From: Cellvibrio sp. PSBB006
GTDB lineage: Bacteria > Pseudomonadota > Gammaproteobacteria > Pseudomonadales > Cellvibrionaceae
NCBI RefSeq assembly: GCF_002162135.1
Contig: NZ_CP021382.1
Span: forward strand, 2,664,001-2,728,000
Length of the DNA stretch: 64,000 nt
Direction of reading: 5' to 3'
Shown here: piece by piece, positions 26,086-35,097 of the stretch
How the letters are laid out: the number at the start of each line of letters is the position of its first letter
How positions within the stretch are numbered: position 1 is the first letter of the stretch
Notes under the pieces: generated by a model
Database searches by the model: none
What the model was told of the DNA's origin: nothing
What the model saw: the letters and a program-made list of their open reading frames with translations, nothing else
Translations under genes and position numbers: made by a program

Positions 26086-26775
26086 ATGTATTATCTGTTA
26101 TCCGCCAATAGCCGTCCTCGCCGCCGCATTGCTGAAACGCCGTTTATAGAGAACGTCAGTTGGTGGCGGGGTGCTGTGATCACGGCACCGCTCCCGAAAC
26201 CACTACCCTTTTCGTTGCACCCGTATCGCCCGTTTTCGGAAGACGAGGATCAGTATATGGGAGCCATTATGGAAACTAACCCGCCGCTTTGGCGTGATGA
26301 TTTCATCCAGGCGCTCCGCGACTGCGGCGTGCATAACTTTGATACCTACGATGTTGCTATCTCAAACCCGGACAACAAGCCGATCATTGATGCGTTTTAT
26401 CAGGAAATGCGCGATGCCGGCGTCGATGATGTGGATCAGTATCTTCGCGATATCGGTTATCAGGAACTCGGGGAGTGGATCGATCCCAAGCCTGGGGCCG
26501 TGTTTACCAATTATAAAGCCGTTAATGTTCTCGGACTCGTTGCTGCCGCCGATATGGCGAAATCCGAAGCCACCGTTCACGATGGCATTCCACTGATTGA
26601 TGTGGATTTTAATTCGTTGGTTATCGATGAAAATAAAACGCGGGGCATCAAGATGTTTCGGCTGGCGGAATCCACTAACGCCATTCTTGTGCATGAATCC
26701 TTGCGTGATGCGCTTCTGGAGAAAGGCTTTGGATCAGATGTTGCCTTTTATGATCTGACAGAAATTGCCCTTTAG
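26086..26775 (+). CDS. Probable immunity protein to the AHH toxin (DUF1629/Imm11-like)
   Basis: A 229-aa protein 15 bp after the toxin gene. The C-terminal half (about residues 160-229) has the Imm11-like flow IKMFRLAESTNAILVHESL then GFGSDVAFYDL. The N-terminal part is less typical: YYLLSANSRP, then DNKPIIDAFYQEMRDAGVDD. AHH toxins are often followed by DUF1629 proteins, which supports the role. The ribosome site is GGAG. Its stop overlaps the convergent beta-helix gene by 4 bp. Family assignment is by eye and moderate. Confidence 0.65.
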   Translation: MYYLLSANSRPRRRIAETPFIENVSWWRGAVITAPLPKPLPFSLHPYRPFSEDEDQYMGAIMETNPPLWRDDFIQALRDCGVHNFDTYDVAISNPDNKPIIDAFYQEMRDAGVDDVDQYLRDIGYQELGEWIDPKPGAVFTNYKAVNVLGLVAAADMAKSEATVHDGIPLIDVDFNSLVIDENKTRGIKMFRLAESTNAILVHESLRDALLEKGFGSDVAFYDLTEIAL

Positions 26776-28433
26776 CGGCCTGAAGCCGCCGCCACCTTAA
26801 TCAATTGCTCTTTACGCGCAGCTCTGCCTTTTTCATCCCATACAATCAGTGTGACCCGGTATGTACCTGGTGCTGTGTAGGTATGGGTTGGATTTTTTTC
26901 TGTGCTGGGCAACCCTTGGCCGAGATCCCATAGCACATGTGCGATGGAGCCGTCCGCATTGCTTGAGCGCGAAAGATTTATAAATTCAACGGGCTGATGC
27001 TCCTTAATGCGCTTGTTAACTTTAAAATCAGCGCTGGGTATGGCGCTGTTATTGAATCCTGAGGAGCTTGGTACAACATTACTTTTATTACTGGCAACAT
27101 GATTGCCGCTCCACTGTAAATCAGTGCCCTGGTAGGTTGTTATTGCACCTTGCTTGTTATCGGTTAGGACATTATTGATAAACGTAAATTGATCGATACC
27201 CTTTCCACTAAACTCCACGCCAAAGCCTTCATTTCCTTTAATAGCATTTTCTTCCAGAGTGACGTGGTGGGAATTACCGTTGATACGAAATCCATGGCCC
27301 TGGTTTTTATAGGTAGATTGCGTGTGATTTCTGTAGGTGTTGGAAAAGCTATTTTTATAAAAATAGTGATAACCCAATCCGGTTGCTTCGCCTTGTAATT
27401 GTGCACCCCAATCAGCCATACCGCTGATGGTGTTGCGCCCCCAAAACACATATTCTTTGGGGTAATCAACGGATATAGAGATACCCAGTTTTGCACCTTG
27501 ATTAACCTGGTTGTCGGTAAAGATATTATTTGATCCTCCCGCCAGTTCAAGGCCAGCGTATTTCCAGTCATCCACTTTGTTGGAGCTAACACTGTTTCTG
27601 CGGATTGCACTGTTATTTGTTTTGTCCAGGCTTATCCAATGCTCAACGGTGTTGTCCTCAATGAGCGCGCGATTGCACTCGGTGTGCACTTCAATCGATA
27701 AACCCTCAGCGACCTTGCCTATTCCGGTAATTGAGTTCCCACTAATCGTTAAATCTGTCGCACCATTATTGGCAAGTATTCCGCCGCGCCCTGTATCTGT
27801 GATGGTGTTTCTGAGCGCCTGATTGTGCGAGGAGCCATTGGCAAATCGTATGGCCGCGCCCCATTCTGACTTCACACCAATATGTGAAAATGTGTTATCC
27901 GATAGCAGACTATGATTAACAGCCTGTTTCCATTTCGCATTACCTTCAAATAAAATCCCGTGAGGTCCAAAGCCGTTATAAGCCAAATTTCGTATCGTCA
28001 TGAAATGTATTTTATGGCCGCCGCCATTTGTGGCAAAAATGCCATTCGCCAGGTTTTTCAGCTTTCCATCAAGGGTGAGTGTTGTTATCTCTACATTGGA
28101 GAGATTCGCCAGGTCAATCATCGTGAAGCTTTTCTCTCCTGAAAACTCAACAACCGTTCCTGCTTGAGACTCACCTTGAATTTTAATGTTTGACCTGGAC
28201 GTTATAGCGCGGGAGATTTTATATATGCCATTCGGGATAAATATCGTATCACCGGCATTGGCGGTGTTGATCGCCGTTTGAATAGCCACCGTATCATCTT
28301 TCTCGTCATCGCCTATCGCACCATAGTTGGCAACATTAATACTCAAAGCAGCGTCTGCGTTTTGACTTGCGGCTTGTAGAGTCATGCCACATAACATCAA
28401 CGCACTGACAAGACTGACAACTGGTGTTTTCAT
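26772..28433 (-). CDS. Secreted right-handed beta-helix protein with PKD domain
   Basis: A 553-aa exported protein. Signal peptide about residues 1-24; then a pectate-lyase-3-type start (INVANYGAIGDDEKDDTVAI), many Asn/Gly-rich parallel-helix coils with ISGNSITG and LEENAIKGNEGFG repeats up to about residue 460, and a C-terminal PKD domain (about 465-553, VLWDLGQG, HTYTAPGTYRVTL). This fold suits polysaccharide lyases, epimerases or glycosidases, and I cannot identify catalytic residues with certainty. It may act on pectin or alginate-like glycans. Convergent with the immunity gene. Confidence 0.82.
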   Translation of the reverse strand: MKTPVVSLVSALMLCGMTLQAASQNADAALSINVANYGAIGDDEKDDTVAIQTAINTANAGDTIFIPNGIYKISRAITSRSNIKIQGESQAGTVVEFSGEKSFTMIDLANLSNVEITTLTLDGKLKNLANGIFATNGGGHKIHFMTIRNLAYNGFGPHGILFEGNAKWKQAVNHSLLSDNTFSHIGVKSEWGAAIRFANGSSHNQALRNTITDTGRGGILANNGATDLTISGNSITGIGKVAEGLSIEVHTECNRALIEDNTVEHWISLDKTNNSAIRRNSVSSNKVDDWKYAGLELAGGSNNIFTDNQVNQGAKLGISISVDYPKEYVFWGRNTISGMADWGAQLQGEATGLGYHYFYKNSFSNTYRNHTQSTYKNQGHGFRINGNSHHVTLEENAIKGNEGFGVEFSGKGIDQFTFINNVLTDNKQGAITTYQGTDLQWSGNHVASNKSNVVPSSSGFNNSAIPSADFKVNKRIKEHQPVEFINLSRSSNADGSIAHVLWDLGQGLPSTEKNPTHTYTAPGTYRVTLIVWDEKGRAARKEQLIKVAAASGR

Positions 28434-28573
28434 TATTCGATATCCTGAGAAGCCTCTGCATAAGGCAGAAACATATCACTTCACGGTGGTATGAAGCATC
28501 TTACCCAAAAATCGTTTACATGTTTTATCCCTGAAGGTGTGATGTCCAATCGCCATGATCACGCAGGAGAATT

Positions 28574-28605
28574 GAAAAAGCCGGAGCTTTCGCCCCGGCT
28601 TTTTC
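28574..28605 (-). terminator. Rho-independent terminator of the alpha/beta hydrolase gene
   Basis: Perfect 11-bp stem GAAAAAGCCGG (28574-28584) / CCGGCTTTTTC (28595-28605) with a 10-base loop, giving a T run on the minus-strand transcript. It lies 16 bp after the stop codon. Confidence 0.9.
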
Positions 28606-28621
28606 GTTTACACCTATCGAC

Positions 28622-29554
28622 TTATTTGGCTTGCAAAAAATTCAACAAGTCCTGATTCAACTGTTCCTTATGCGTATCTGCCAATCCGTGCGGGGCGCCT
28701 TTGTAGATGATCAGTTTTGAATTCTTGATCAACGCGGCTGAGGCTTTGCCGGTGGTTTCAATCGGTACGAGTTGATCGTCGTCGCCGTGTACTACCAGGG
28801 TTGGCACATCAAATTTTGCTAAATCTTCTCTGAAATCCGTTGCTGAGAAGGCGGCGATGGAGTCGTAGGTATTTTTTGCACCGGCCATCATGCCTTGTCT
28901 CCAGAAGGATTGGATCATGCCTTGTGAAGGTTTCGCGCCTTCGCGGTTAAAACCAAAGAAGGGGCCGGAGGCGATGTCCAGATACAGTTGCGAGCGGTCT
29001 TTGTTTGATGCTTCACGGATGCCATCAAACACCGACATAGGCACGCCATTGGGATTCCACTCGGTCTTCACCATGATCGGCGGTACGGCGCTGATCAGTG
29101 CAGCTTTTTTCACGAGTTTGGTGCCGTGCCGACCGATGTAACGTGCCACTTCGCCGCCGCCGGTGGAGAAGCCTACCAGAGTTACATCTTTTACCTTGAG
29201 GGCTTTGATCACGGCAGATAAATCGTCGGCATAATGGTCCATGTCGTTACCGTCCCAGGGCTGGCTTGAGCGGCCATGACCACGGCGGTCGTGGGCGATG
29301 ACGCGGTAGCCTTTCTCGGCGAGGAATTGCATCTGCGACTCCCAGCTGTCGGAGTTAAGCGGCCAACCGTGGCTGAACATCACGACCTGGCCATTTTTGG
29401 GGCCCCAGTCTTTGTAGTACAGCTCTACGCCGTCTTGCGTGGTGACGGTGCTGGCGGTATGGACAACCTTGCTTGATGCCTCGGCGGCGATAGAGACGAG
29501 CGGCAACGCGGCAACGGCTAAGGTGGCGATGAGGGTACGCGTAAATTTATTCAT
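28622..29554 (-). CDS. Exported alpha/beta hydrolase (non-haem chloroperoxidase-like)
   Basis: Serine hydrolase of 310 aa with a signal peptide (about 1-22, ending SIAAEA). The oxyanion motif [12 protein letters not shown], nucleophile elbow GFSTGGGE, acid near [10 protein letters not shown] and catalytic His in APHGLADTH place it in the perhydrolase/chloroperoxidase branch. Start ATG 29554 has AGGAAG upstream; an in-frame extension to 29773 overlaps the divergent gene and is rejected. An AraC-family gene is divergent 133 bp away, and probably controls it. Substrate unknown. Confidence 0.92.
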   Translation of the reverse strand: MNKFTRTLIATLAVAALPLVSIAAEASSKVVHTASTVTTQDGVELYYKDWGPKNGQVVMFSHGWPLNSDSWESQMQFLAEKGYRVIAHDRRGHGRSSQPWDGNDMDHYADDLSAVIKALKVKDVTLVGFSTGGGEVARYIGRHGTKLVKKAALISAVPPIMVKTEWNPNGVPMSVFDGIREASNKDRSQLYLDIASGPFFGFNREGAKPSQGMIQSFWRQGMMAGAKNTYDSIAAFSATDFREDLAKFDVPTLVVHGDDDQLVPIETTGKASAALIKNSKLIIYKGAPHGLADTHKEQLNQDLLNFLQAK

Positions 29555-29687
29555 GACTTTGCTTCCTATCAGTGAGTTAAATGTTGGGTTTGGGTACACG
29601 CTGTTTTGTGTTGACGAGGAGCATTGTCTAGCAATCCCCCATACGAATTGATACAGTTTGTCTTCAATTTTTGACGGATCGTATTTT

Positions 29688-30518
29688 ATGGTTGATCGAC
29701 TCGCTGCCTTGCTGGGCCACTTTTCAGTCAGTGCCCGCACCTTCCAATCCGGCCCGCTGTGCGGAGTTAACACGCTGGACGGGACAGATCCCTATGGTCA
29801 GTTGCATCTGTTGAAGGAGGGAAAGGCAGAGGTCTGGCATGGCAACACCAAAGCCCATGACCTTCAGGAGCCGACCTTGTTGTTTTATCCGCGCCCCACC
29901 GCACACCGGTTTGTGACCCATGCCGAACAGGGTGCCGATTTTGTGTGTGCGCACATCGCGTTTGAGGGCGGTGCGGCGAATCCCCTCGCCAATGCCCTGC
30001 CCGCCTGCGTGTGCATCCCGCTGTCACAATTGCCCGACAGCGTGTCGGTACTGACGCTGTTGTTTGCCGAAGCCGAGGCCAGGAATTGCGGCCGACAAGC
30101 GCTGCTGGATCGGCTGTTTGAAGTGGTATTGATTCAACTCTTGCGGCAACTGATGGAAAACGGCAGCGCCCAGGTCGGCCTGCTCGCGGGTTTTGCGCAT
30201 CCGCAATTGCGCCGCGCGATTGTGGCGATACATCAGGAACCGGAAAAAGAGTGGACCGTTGAATCACTCGCCACGGTTGCGGGTATGTCGCGCAGTGTTT
30301 TTTCAAACCTGTTTCGCGAAGCCGTAGGAGAAACGCCCGCGAGTTATCTGCAACGCTGGCGCATCGGCCTGGTACAAAAATGGTTGAAGAATGGGCAATC
30401 GCTTAAGTTGATTGCGGAAGAAGCGGGGTACGGCAGCGAGTCCGCGCTCTCGCGGGCGTTTAAATCGCAATGCGGTGTTTCGCCGAAGGCGTGGCTTAAG
30501 CAGGCGCGCGGTGATTAG
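29688..30518 (+). CDS. AraC-family transcriptional regulator
   Basis: Regulator of 276 aa with a cupin-type N-domain ([24 protein letters not shown]) and a C-terminal double helix-turn-helix: [21 protein letters not shown] and [19 protein letters not shown] prefer ATG 29688, with GGAT upstream, over TTG 29658. Divergent from the exported hydrolase, its likely target, in the same layout as the AraC/SDR pair at 16.5-18.3 kb. It ends 12 bp before the convergent MarR gene. Confidence 0.9.
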   Translation: MVDRLAALLGHFSVSARTFQSGPLCGVNTLDGTDPYGQLHLLKEGKAEVWHGNTKAHDLQEPTLLFYPRPTAHRFVTHAEQGADFVCAHIAFEGGAANPLANALPACVCIPLSQLPDSVSVLTLLFAEAEARNCGRQALLDRLFEVVLIQLLRQLMENGSAQVGLLAGFAHPQLRRAIVAIHQEPEKEWTVESLATVAGMSRSVFSNLFREAVGETPASYLQRWRIGLVQKWLKNGQSLKLIAEEAGYGSESALSRAFKSQCGVSPKAWLKQARGD

Positions 30519-30530
30519 CTTTGTGCCTTG

Positions 30531-30989
30531 TTATTCTGCCGACGGCTGATCACTCTTCCAGGCCGTGTTGTTGATCTTCTGCAAAAGATCAATCAACTGC
30601 CGCAGTTCCTGTTCTTCCAACCCGCTGAAGGTTTTCTGCAACAGCGGCACGCATGCCTGCTGCGCTCGATTCAGGTGATCCTTGCCATCGGCAGTGACGG
30701 TCACGTAACTCACGCGCGCATCTTTTTTACACTTTCGTTTCTGCACCCACCCCCGCACATCCATTGCCTGAATCGCCTTGGTAACAGCGGGTTGATTCAT
30801 CTGCATGGTCTGCGCAAGGCCCAATACCGTTTCTTCGCGATTGGCGTGAACCAGATGAGTTAATAATGAAATCTGGGTCATATTCAGACCCAGCGGTTCG
30901 AGCTGACGATTGAGGCGGGCGGCCAATTGTTGATAAACAATCGACAAGCATTGCACGCCGGCTCCGAGCAAGGATGGTGGAATTTTCAT
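30531..30989 (-). CDS. MarR-family transcriptional regulator
   Basis: Winged-helix repressor of 152 aa. Seen are the MarR dimerisation helices, MTQISLLTHLVHAN, recognition helix MNQPAVTKAIQAMDVRGWV and the basic wing CKKDARVSYVTVT. Cys residues in the wing (KRKCKK) might allow redox sensing (inference). Start ATG 30989 is chosen over 31031, which would lie in the operator. Two palindromic operators lie between it and the divergent membrane-protein gene, so it probably controls both. Confidence 0.9.
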   Translation of the reverse strand: MKIPPSLLGAGVQCLSIVYQQLAARLNRQLEPLGLNMTQISLLTHLVHANREETVLGLAQTMQMNQPAVTKAIQAMDVRGWVQKRKCKKDARVSYVTVTADGKDHLNRAQQACVPLLQKTFSGLEEQELRQLIDLLQKINNTAWKSDQPSAE

Positions 30990-31006
30990 AGCGACTCTTG
31001 ACAATA

Positions 31007-31042
31007 TATTCCATGGAATACAATAATACATTCCATAGAATA
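31007..31042. promoter_or_regulatory. Paired MarR operators
   Basis: Perfect palindrome TATTCCATGGAATA (31007-31020) and a near copy with ATTCCATAGAAT (31030-31041), centre to centre about 22 bp, so both face one side of the helix. They lie between the divergent MarR and membrane-protein genes. Confidence 0.72.
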
Positions 31043-31058
31043 CACCTTAGGAGCTTAT

Positions 31059-31688
31059 ATGGACATAGTTAACCCCCACACCCGTTTCGTTAACCGCAGC
31101 CTCACCAGCCAATTCAATGTCGGGTACTGGTGGCTGATGGCACTCATCGGGCTCGTTGTTGCCCGTTTAGTCCAGACACTGTGGCTCGACCCATCCTATG
31201 TTGCGTCGCAATATCCTGTACCTTTTTATGTCGGCCAGATGACGTTTGATGCTGCCGAATTAAAAAGTTATTACCAGGTGATGTTGGACAAAGGGACTAT
31301 GCCGGTTTACTGGTCAACCCAGTGCATTGATTTTGTCTTTATCGCCTGCACCTACCTGGCGTTCTTCGCGTTAAGCCAAAGTATTTTTCATAGCATGGTG
31401 CGGGTATTTCCCAACGCCCTGCGCTGGCGAAACGTGGCGGCGTGGATGTGTTTTATCGCCCCCTTGGCCGCCGTCGCGGATGCGATTGAAAATTTATTGT
31501 CTTTTATTCTGTTGCTACAGCCGGTGAGTTTTCCTGATTTTCTGGTTTATCCCTATAGCAGCTTTGCGGTGATTAAATTCCTTTTATTTGCTCTCACATA
31601 TCTCTGGGCGTTAGTGATGGCAGTAGTCCTGGTGCTGACCCTGTGCGGACGCACTTGTTACGGCTTATTCACTGGAAAAGCCAATTAA
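31059..31688 (+). CDS. Four-helix membrane protein under MarR control
   Basis: Unrecognised 209-aa inner-membrane protein with hydrophobic segments at about residues 24-44, 92-112, 125-150 and 168-200. Start ATG 31059 with TAGGAG upstream. It is divergent from the MarR gene across two operators and 54 bp upstream of the membrane-anchored GH10 gene, with which it may be co-transcribed. No transporter or enzyme motif seen. Confidence 0.8.
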   Translation: MDIVNPHTRFVNRSLTSQFNVGYWWLMALIGLVVARLVQTLWLDPSYVASQYPVPFYVGQMTFDAAELKSYYQVMLDKGTMPVYWSTQCIDFVFIACTYLAFFALSQSIFHSMVRVFPNALRWRNVAAWMCFIAPLAAVADAIENLLSFILLLQPVSFPDFLVYPYSSFAVIKFLLFALTYLWALVMAVVLVLTLCGRTCYGLFTGKAN

Positions 31689-31742
31689 TACACATCGGTT
31701 TTTTAACCTGACTTTTCAAAATTTATACATTGGACGTACGCT

Positions 31743-32963
31743 ATGTTGCAGACTATTGCATTAATTTTTCTTGCCCTTGTTATTCTGATCGCGCTGCTTA
31801 TCAGTTTTAGACGCAGCCGCACCATCGGCAAATACCTGGGTTATGCAGGCGGGGCCGCGTTATTTATTGCAGCGGTGGTTTATGGCTATTTTATGCGGCC
31901 CATCAATATACCGCCGGCACCTGCACTGGAAGCTCAAGTCATCGCACCCGAGACCCGCGCGGCATTAACGGCATTGGATTTTTATCTGGGTGCAGGCACC
32001 TATACGGTTGACGATATAAAGCACCACGCCTTCACGGATTTATTTAATTCCTATACCGCGATCAATGCGCTGAAGATTGGCGCTGTGCTCACAGAGATTA
32101 ATCAGAAAATCTATGACTTCACGCAAGCGGATCGCTTTATTGATGAAGCCTTGCATCAAGGTTTACGTATCCGCGGCCATGCCCTTGTTTTCGGCAAACT
32201 GAGTGATATTTATGAAGAACCAAATTTGCAAACCTGGCTGGATACATACTATCGCGATGACGCAAACAAGCGTCAGGCGTTGCAAGAATTGGTGGATCAT
32301 CATATTGATACTATGGTGACGCGCTACCAGGGCAGGATCACGCAGTGGGATGTGGTGAACGAGCCCCTGGGGCTGTTTGGGCAAGGCGAGCTGGAAGATA
32401 ACGTGTTTTTGCGAAATCTGGGACCTGATTATATTGCCAATGCGTTTAAACGGGCGCACCTCGCTGACAATCAGGCAAGGTTATTTTTAAACGAACAATT
32501 TGATCGCTACACCGGGCCCAGAGCCGATGCATTTATCGCGTTAGTCAAACGCTTAAAGGCACAGGGAGTGCCGATACACGGTGTGGGCCTGGAGCATCAT
32601 ATGTTGTTCACGCTCGCGCCGCGTGAAGAAACCAAAGCGTTTATTCAACGGTTGTCAGCCTTGGGCGTTGATGTTGAAATTACCGAACTGGATGCGCGCC
32701 TTCGTCTGTTTGCTGATGGAGAAAATCCGCATCTGGCCCAGGCGGAATATTACCGGGATATCATGACCGCCTGCCTCGACATCAAAGCCTGCAAAGGCGT
32801 TACGTTCTGGGGTTTGCACGACCAGGACGCGTGGCACAAAGATTTGCCGTGGATGTTTGCAACGCCTAATGATCCCTATTTGTTTGACCAGGACAAAAAT
32901 CCCAAGATTGCGGCGAAATTAATTTCCGAAACCATAGTGCAATGGGATGTGAATGCGCGGTAG
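31743..32963 (+). CDS. Membrane-anchored GH10-family glycoside hydrolase
   Basis: Protein of 406 aa with two N-terminal membrane helices (about residues 3-21 and 32-50) followed by a GH10 barrel (about 70-400). Acid/base Glu207 lies in WDVVNEPL and nucleophile Glu315 in VEITELD; WGLHDQDAWHKDLPW is the end-of-barrel motif. The usual RGHTLVWH is changed to RGHALVFG, so the glycone subsites may differ. The topology places the enzyme at the periplasmic face of the inner membrane, suited to short xylo-oligosaccharides rather than polymer (inference). No carbohydrate-binding module. Confidence 0.88.
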   Translation: MLQTIALIFLALVILIALLISFRRSRTIGKYLGYAGGAALFIAAVVYGYFMRPINIPPAPALEAQVIAPETRAALTALDFYLGAGTYTVDDIKHHAFTDLFNSYTAINALKIGAVLTEINQKIYDFTQADRFIDEALHQGLRIRGHALVFGKLSDIYEEPNLQTWLDTYYRDDANKRQALQELVDHHIDTMVTRYQGRITQWDVVNEPLGLFGQGELEDNVFLRNLGPDYIANAFKRAHLADNQARLFLNEQFDRYTGPRADAFIALVKRLKAQGVPIHGVGLEHHMLFTLAPREETKAFIQRLSALGVDVEITELDARLRLFADGENPHLAQAEYYRDIMTACLDIKACKGVTFWGLHDQDAWHKDLPWMFATPNDPYLFDQDKNPKIAAKLISETIVQWDVNAR

Positions 32964-33027
32964 GGTTTGAAGCCAGCCACACGCACACATACCGCGCGCT
33001 GCGCGCGACGCGGCATAGTGCGTTTAA

Positions 33028-34341
33028 CTAACTGCTCGAATTATTTACCAGGTTAACCGCAACTTGTGAAACGTGTTCGGCACCGCGCAGAATTTCGTCG
33101 ATGATGGCTGTGGCTTCGTTCACCAGATCCGCGTTTTTGTTTGCCTGGGTGATGACTTCAATCATGCTATCGCGCGCTTGCACAACCAGGTTGCTGTTAG
33201 TGTCCACCATTTGATTAATTTCTTCCGTGGATTTGCTGGTTCTGGCCGCCAGTGTTCTGACTTCGTCGGCCACGACTGCAAATCCCCGCCCATGGTCGCC
33301 AGCCCTTGCGGCTTCAATTGCCGCATTTAATGCGAGCAGGTTGGTCTGATCGGCAATGGATTTTATCGTGGTGACTATCTTGGATATTTCGCGCGATTGT
33401 TTATTTAAATCCTCCACCCGCTCGGCGGATTGTTTTATATCCACCGATATTTTTTCTGAATTCCTGAGGTTTTCTTTCAGAATTTGTGCGCCGTGTTCAG
33501 ATACCTGGGCCGTTTCTACGGCGGTGCTGTAAGCTACTTCAGCAGCCTTCTGAATCTTCAATTGTTTTTCAATACGCTCCGTGACATCACTCGCGACTTT
33601 AATAATTTTTACGATGTTTCCCGCGTGGTTGTACACCGGGTTATAGGTTGCTTCCAGCCACACGGTATTGCCGCGACTGTCTAACCGCTGGAAAAGGCCA
33701 TTTTTAATTTTACCGTTGGCTAATTCCCGCCAGAAGTTGGGATTCTCGTTATAAAAATCCGTAGGACAAAATATTTTGTGATGTTTGTCTTTTATCGCAT
33801 TGAGATCGCGGTAGCCCATTGTTTGCAAAAAATTGGCGTTGGCGTTGGCCACTGTGCCGTCGGGCGTGAATTCGATGATGGCGCTGGACCGGTGGATAGC
33901 GTCAATAAGCGCCTTACTTTCCATTGACTGCATTTGCACACTGGTAACATCGTAGGCAATCTTCATGATGTGCACCAAAACACCATCTTCATAGATGGGG
34001 ATGTAAGTCGCTTCCAGCCAGATATCCTTACCGTTCTTATGCTTCCGCAAAAAGATGCCGCGTTTGGCAATGCCTTTTGAGAGATCTTGCCAGAACAGGG
34101 AATACTCTTTTGAATCAATAATTGCCTGTGGACAAAAGAGGCGATGGTGCCGACCTTTAACCTCACTCAGTGAATATCCAATCACGCTGAGGAATGACTC
34201 GCTGGCATCCAACACCTCGCCCGCTGTGGTGAAGTTGATGGTCGCGCAGCAGCGAGAAATGCTATCTAACCGATCCTGGGTGTTAGCGGCCTTCTGAGCC
34301 AAGGCTTCCAGCTCAAGCTTTCGCTTTTTCGAAAAGAACAT
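33028..34341 (-). CDS. Soluble methyl-accepting chemotaxis protein with two PAS domains
   Basis: Chemoreceptor of 437 aa without membrane helices or HAMP. Two PAS domains (about residues 28-138 and 148-258), each followed by a PAC-type WLEATY...P(I/V)Y strand, suggest sensing of redox, oxygen or a small ligand. The signalling domain (about 290-437) has the conserved hairpin tip [17 protein letters not shown]. It is shorter than usual after the tip. Similar two-PAS receptors act as Aer-like sensors. Convergent with the GH10 gene. Confidence 0.93.
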   Translation of the reverse strand: MFFSKKRKLELEALAQKAANTQDRLDSISRCCATINFTTAGEVLDASESFLSVIGYSLSEVKGRHHRLFCPQAIIDSKEYSLFWQDLSKGIAKRGIFLRKHKNGKDIWLEATYIPIYEDGVLVHIMKIAYDVTSVQMQSMESKALIDAIHRSSAIIEFTPDGTVANANANFLQTMGYRDLNAIKDKHHKIFCPTDFYNENPNFWRELANGKIKNGLFQRLDSRGNTVWLEATYNPVYNHAGNIVKIIKVASDVTERIEKQLKIQKAAEVAYSTAVETAQVSEHGAQILKENLRNSEKISVDIKQSAERVEDLNKQSREISKIVTTIKSIADQTNLLALNAAIEAARAGDHGRGFAVVADEVRTLAARTSKSTEEINQMVDTNSNLVVQARDSMIEVITQANKNADLVNEATAIIDEILRGAEHVSQVAVNLVNNSSS

Positions 34342-34599
34342 AGATCTACCCGTAGATAATGAAAGGCCATATAAATCAATGAGTTATTCGTCGCGGCTTT
34401 CTAACGGAACACATTTGAAGCGTGCCCGGGAAGAATAATGATGATTTATACGCCACATCTCGCGAAATAGATCAGGCATTCAGCAAATAAAAACTATGCA
34501 AGGACCAGTAACCTGTCGATTTCCAGCTTTCCTGTTCGACTATCCTGGTAACTATTCTGAAAACACCAGAAACCATTCCATTAAATTAAGGAGGCTACT

Positions 34600-35058
34600 A
34601 TGTCTAATGAAGCAAACACTGTGCGATTACACCGCGTGCTGCGGGCGCCCGCCGAGCGCGTGTATAAGGCGTTTACCGATAAAAGTGCTATTGAGCGCTG
34701 GCTGCCGCCCTATGGGTTTACCGGTACGATCCACACCATGGATGTCCGCGTCGGCGGCGGCTATAAAATGTCGTTCACCAATTTCGGCACCGGCAGCAGC
34801 CACTCGTTTACGGTGGAATATACTGAACTGGTGCCCAATGAATACATTCAACACAAAGATCGTTTTGATGATGAGAATCTGCCCGGAGAAATGACAGTTT
34901 CCATTACCCTCAAAACAGTCTTGTGTGGGACGGAAATCAGTATTGTTCAGGCGGGTATCCCCGACGTCATTCCAACAGAAATGTGTTATCTGGGTTGGCA
35001 GGAATCGCTGGAGCAACTGATCAAACTGGTTGAGCCTGACATTTCGGATAATGGATGA
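34600..35058 (+). CDS. SRPBCC/AHSA1-family protein
   Basis: START-fold (Bet v1-like) protein of 152 aa: HRVLRAPAERVYKAFTDKSA, ERWLPPYGFTG, DVRVGGGYKMSF and a final helix GWQESLEQLIKLVEP match the AHSA1/polyketide-cyclase-like group that binds small hydrophobic ligands. Start ATG with AAGGAGG upstream. It lies 39 bp before the serine hydrolase gene, separated by a hairpin. Ligand unknown. Confidence 0.9.
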   Translation: MSNEANTVRLHRVLRAPAERVYKAFTDKSAIERWLPPYGFTGTIHTMDVRVGGGYKMSFTNFGTGSSHSFTVEYTELVPNEYIQHKDRFDDENLPGEMTVSITLKTVLCGTEISIVQAGIPDVIPTEMCYLGWQESLEQLIKLVEPDISDNG

Positions 35059-35064
35059 GACAAT

Positions 35065-35089
35065 CTGCCCTTCATAATATGAAGGGCAG
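35065..35089. promoter_or_regulatory. Hairpin just before the serine hydrolase start
   Basis: An 11-bp perfect stem CTGCCCTTCAT (35065-35075) / ATGAAGGGCAG (35079-35089) with a 3-base loop, ending 8 bases before the ATG at 35098. No T run, so it is a weak terminator candidate; its 3' arm abuts the ribosome site and could limit initiation. Confidence 0.5.
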
Positions 35090-35097
35090 GTGGATCA

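Noticed and set aside
28574-28605. CRISPR-like or dispersed repeat in the hairpin near 28.6 kb
   Set aside because: It is a single GC stem with flanking A/T runs, as expected for an ordinary terminator.
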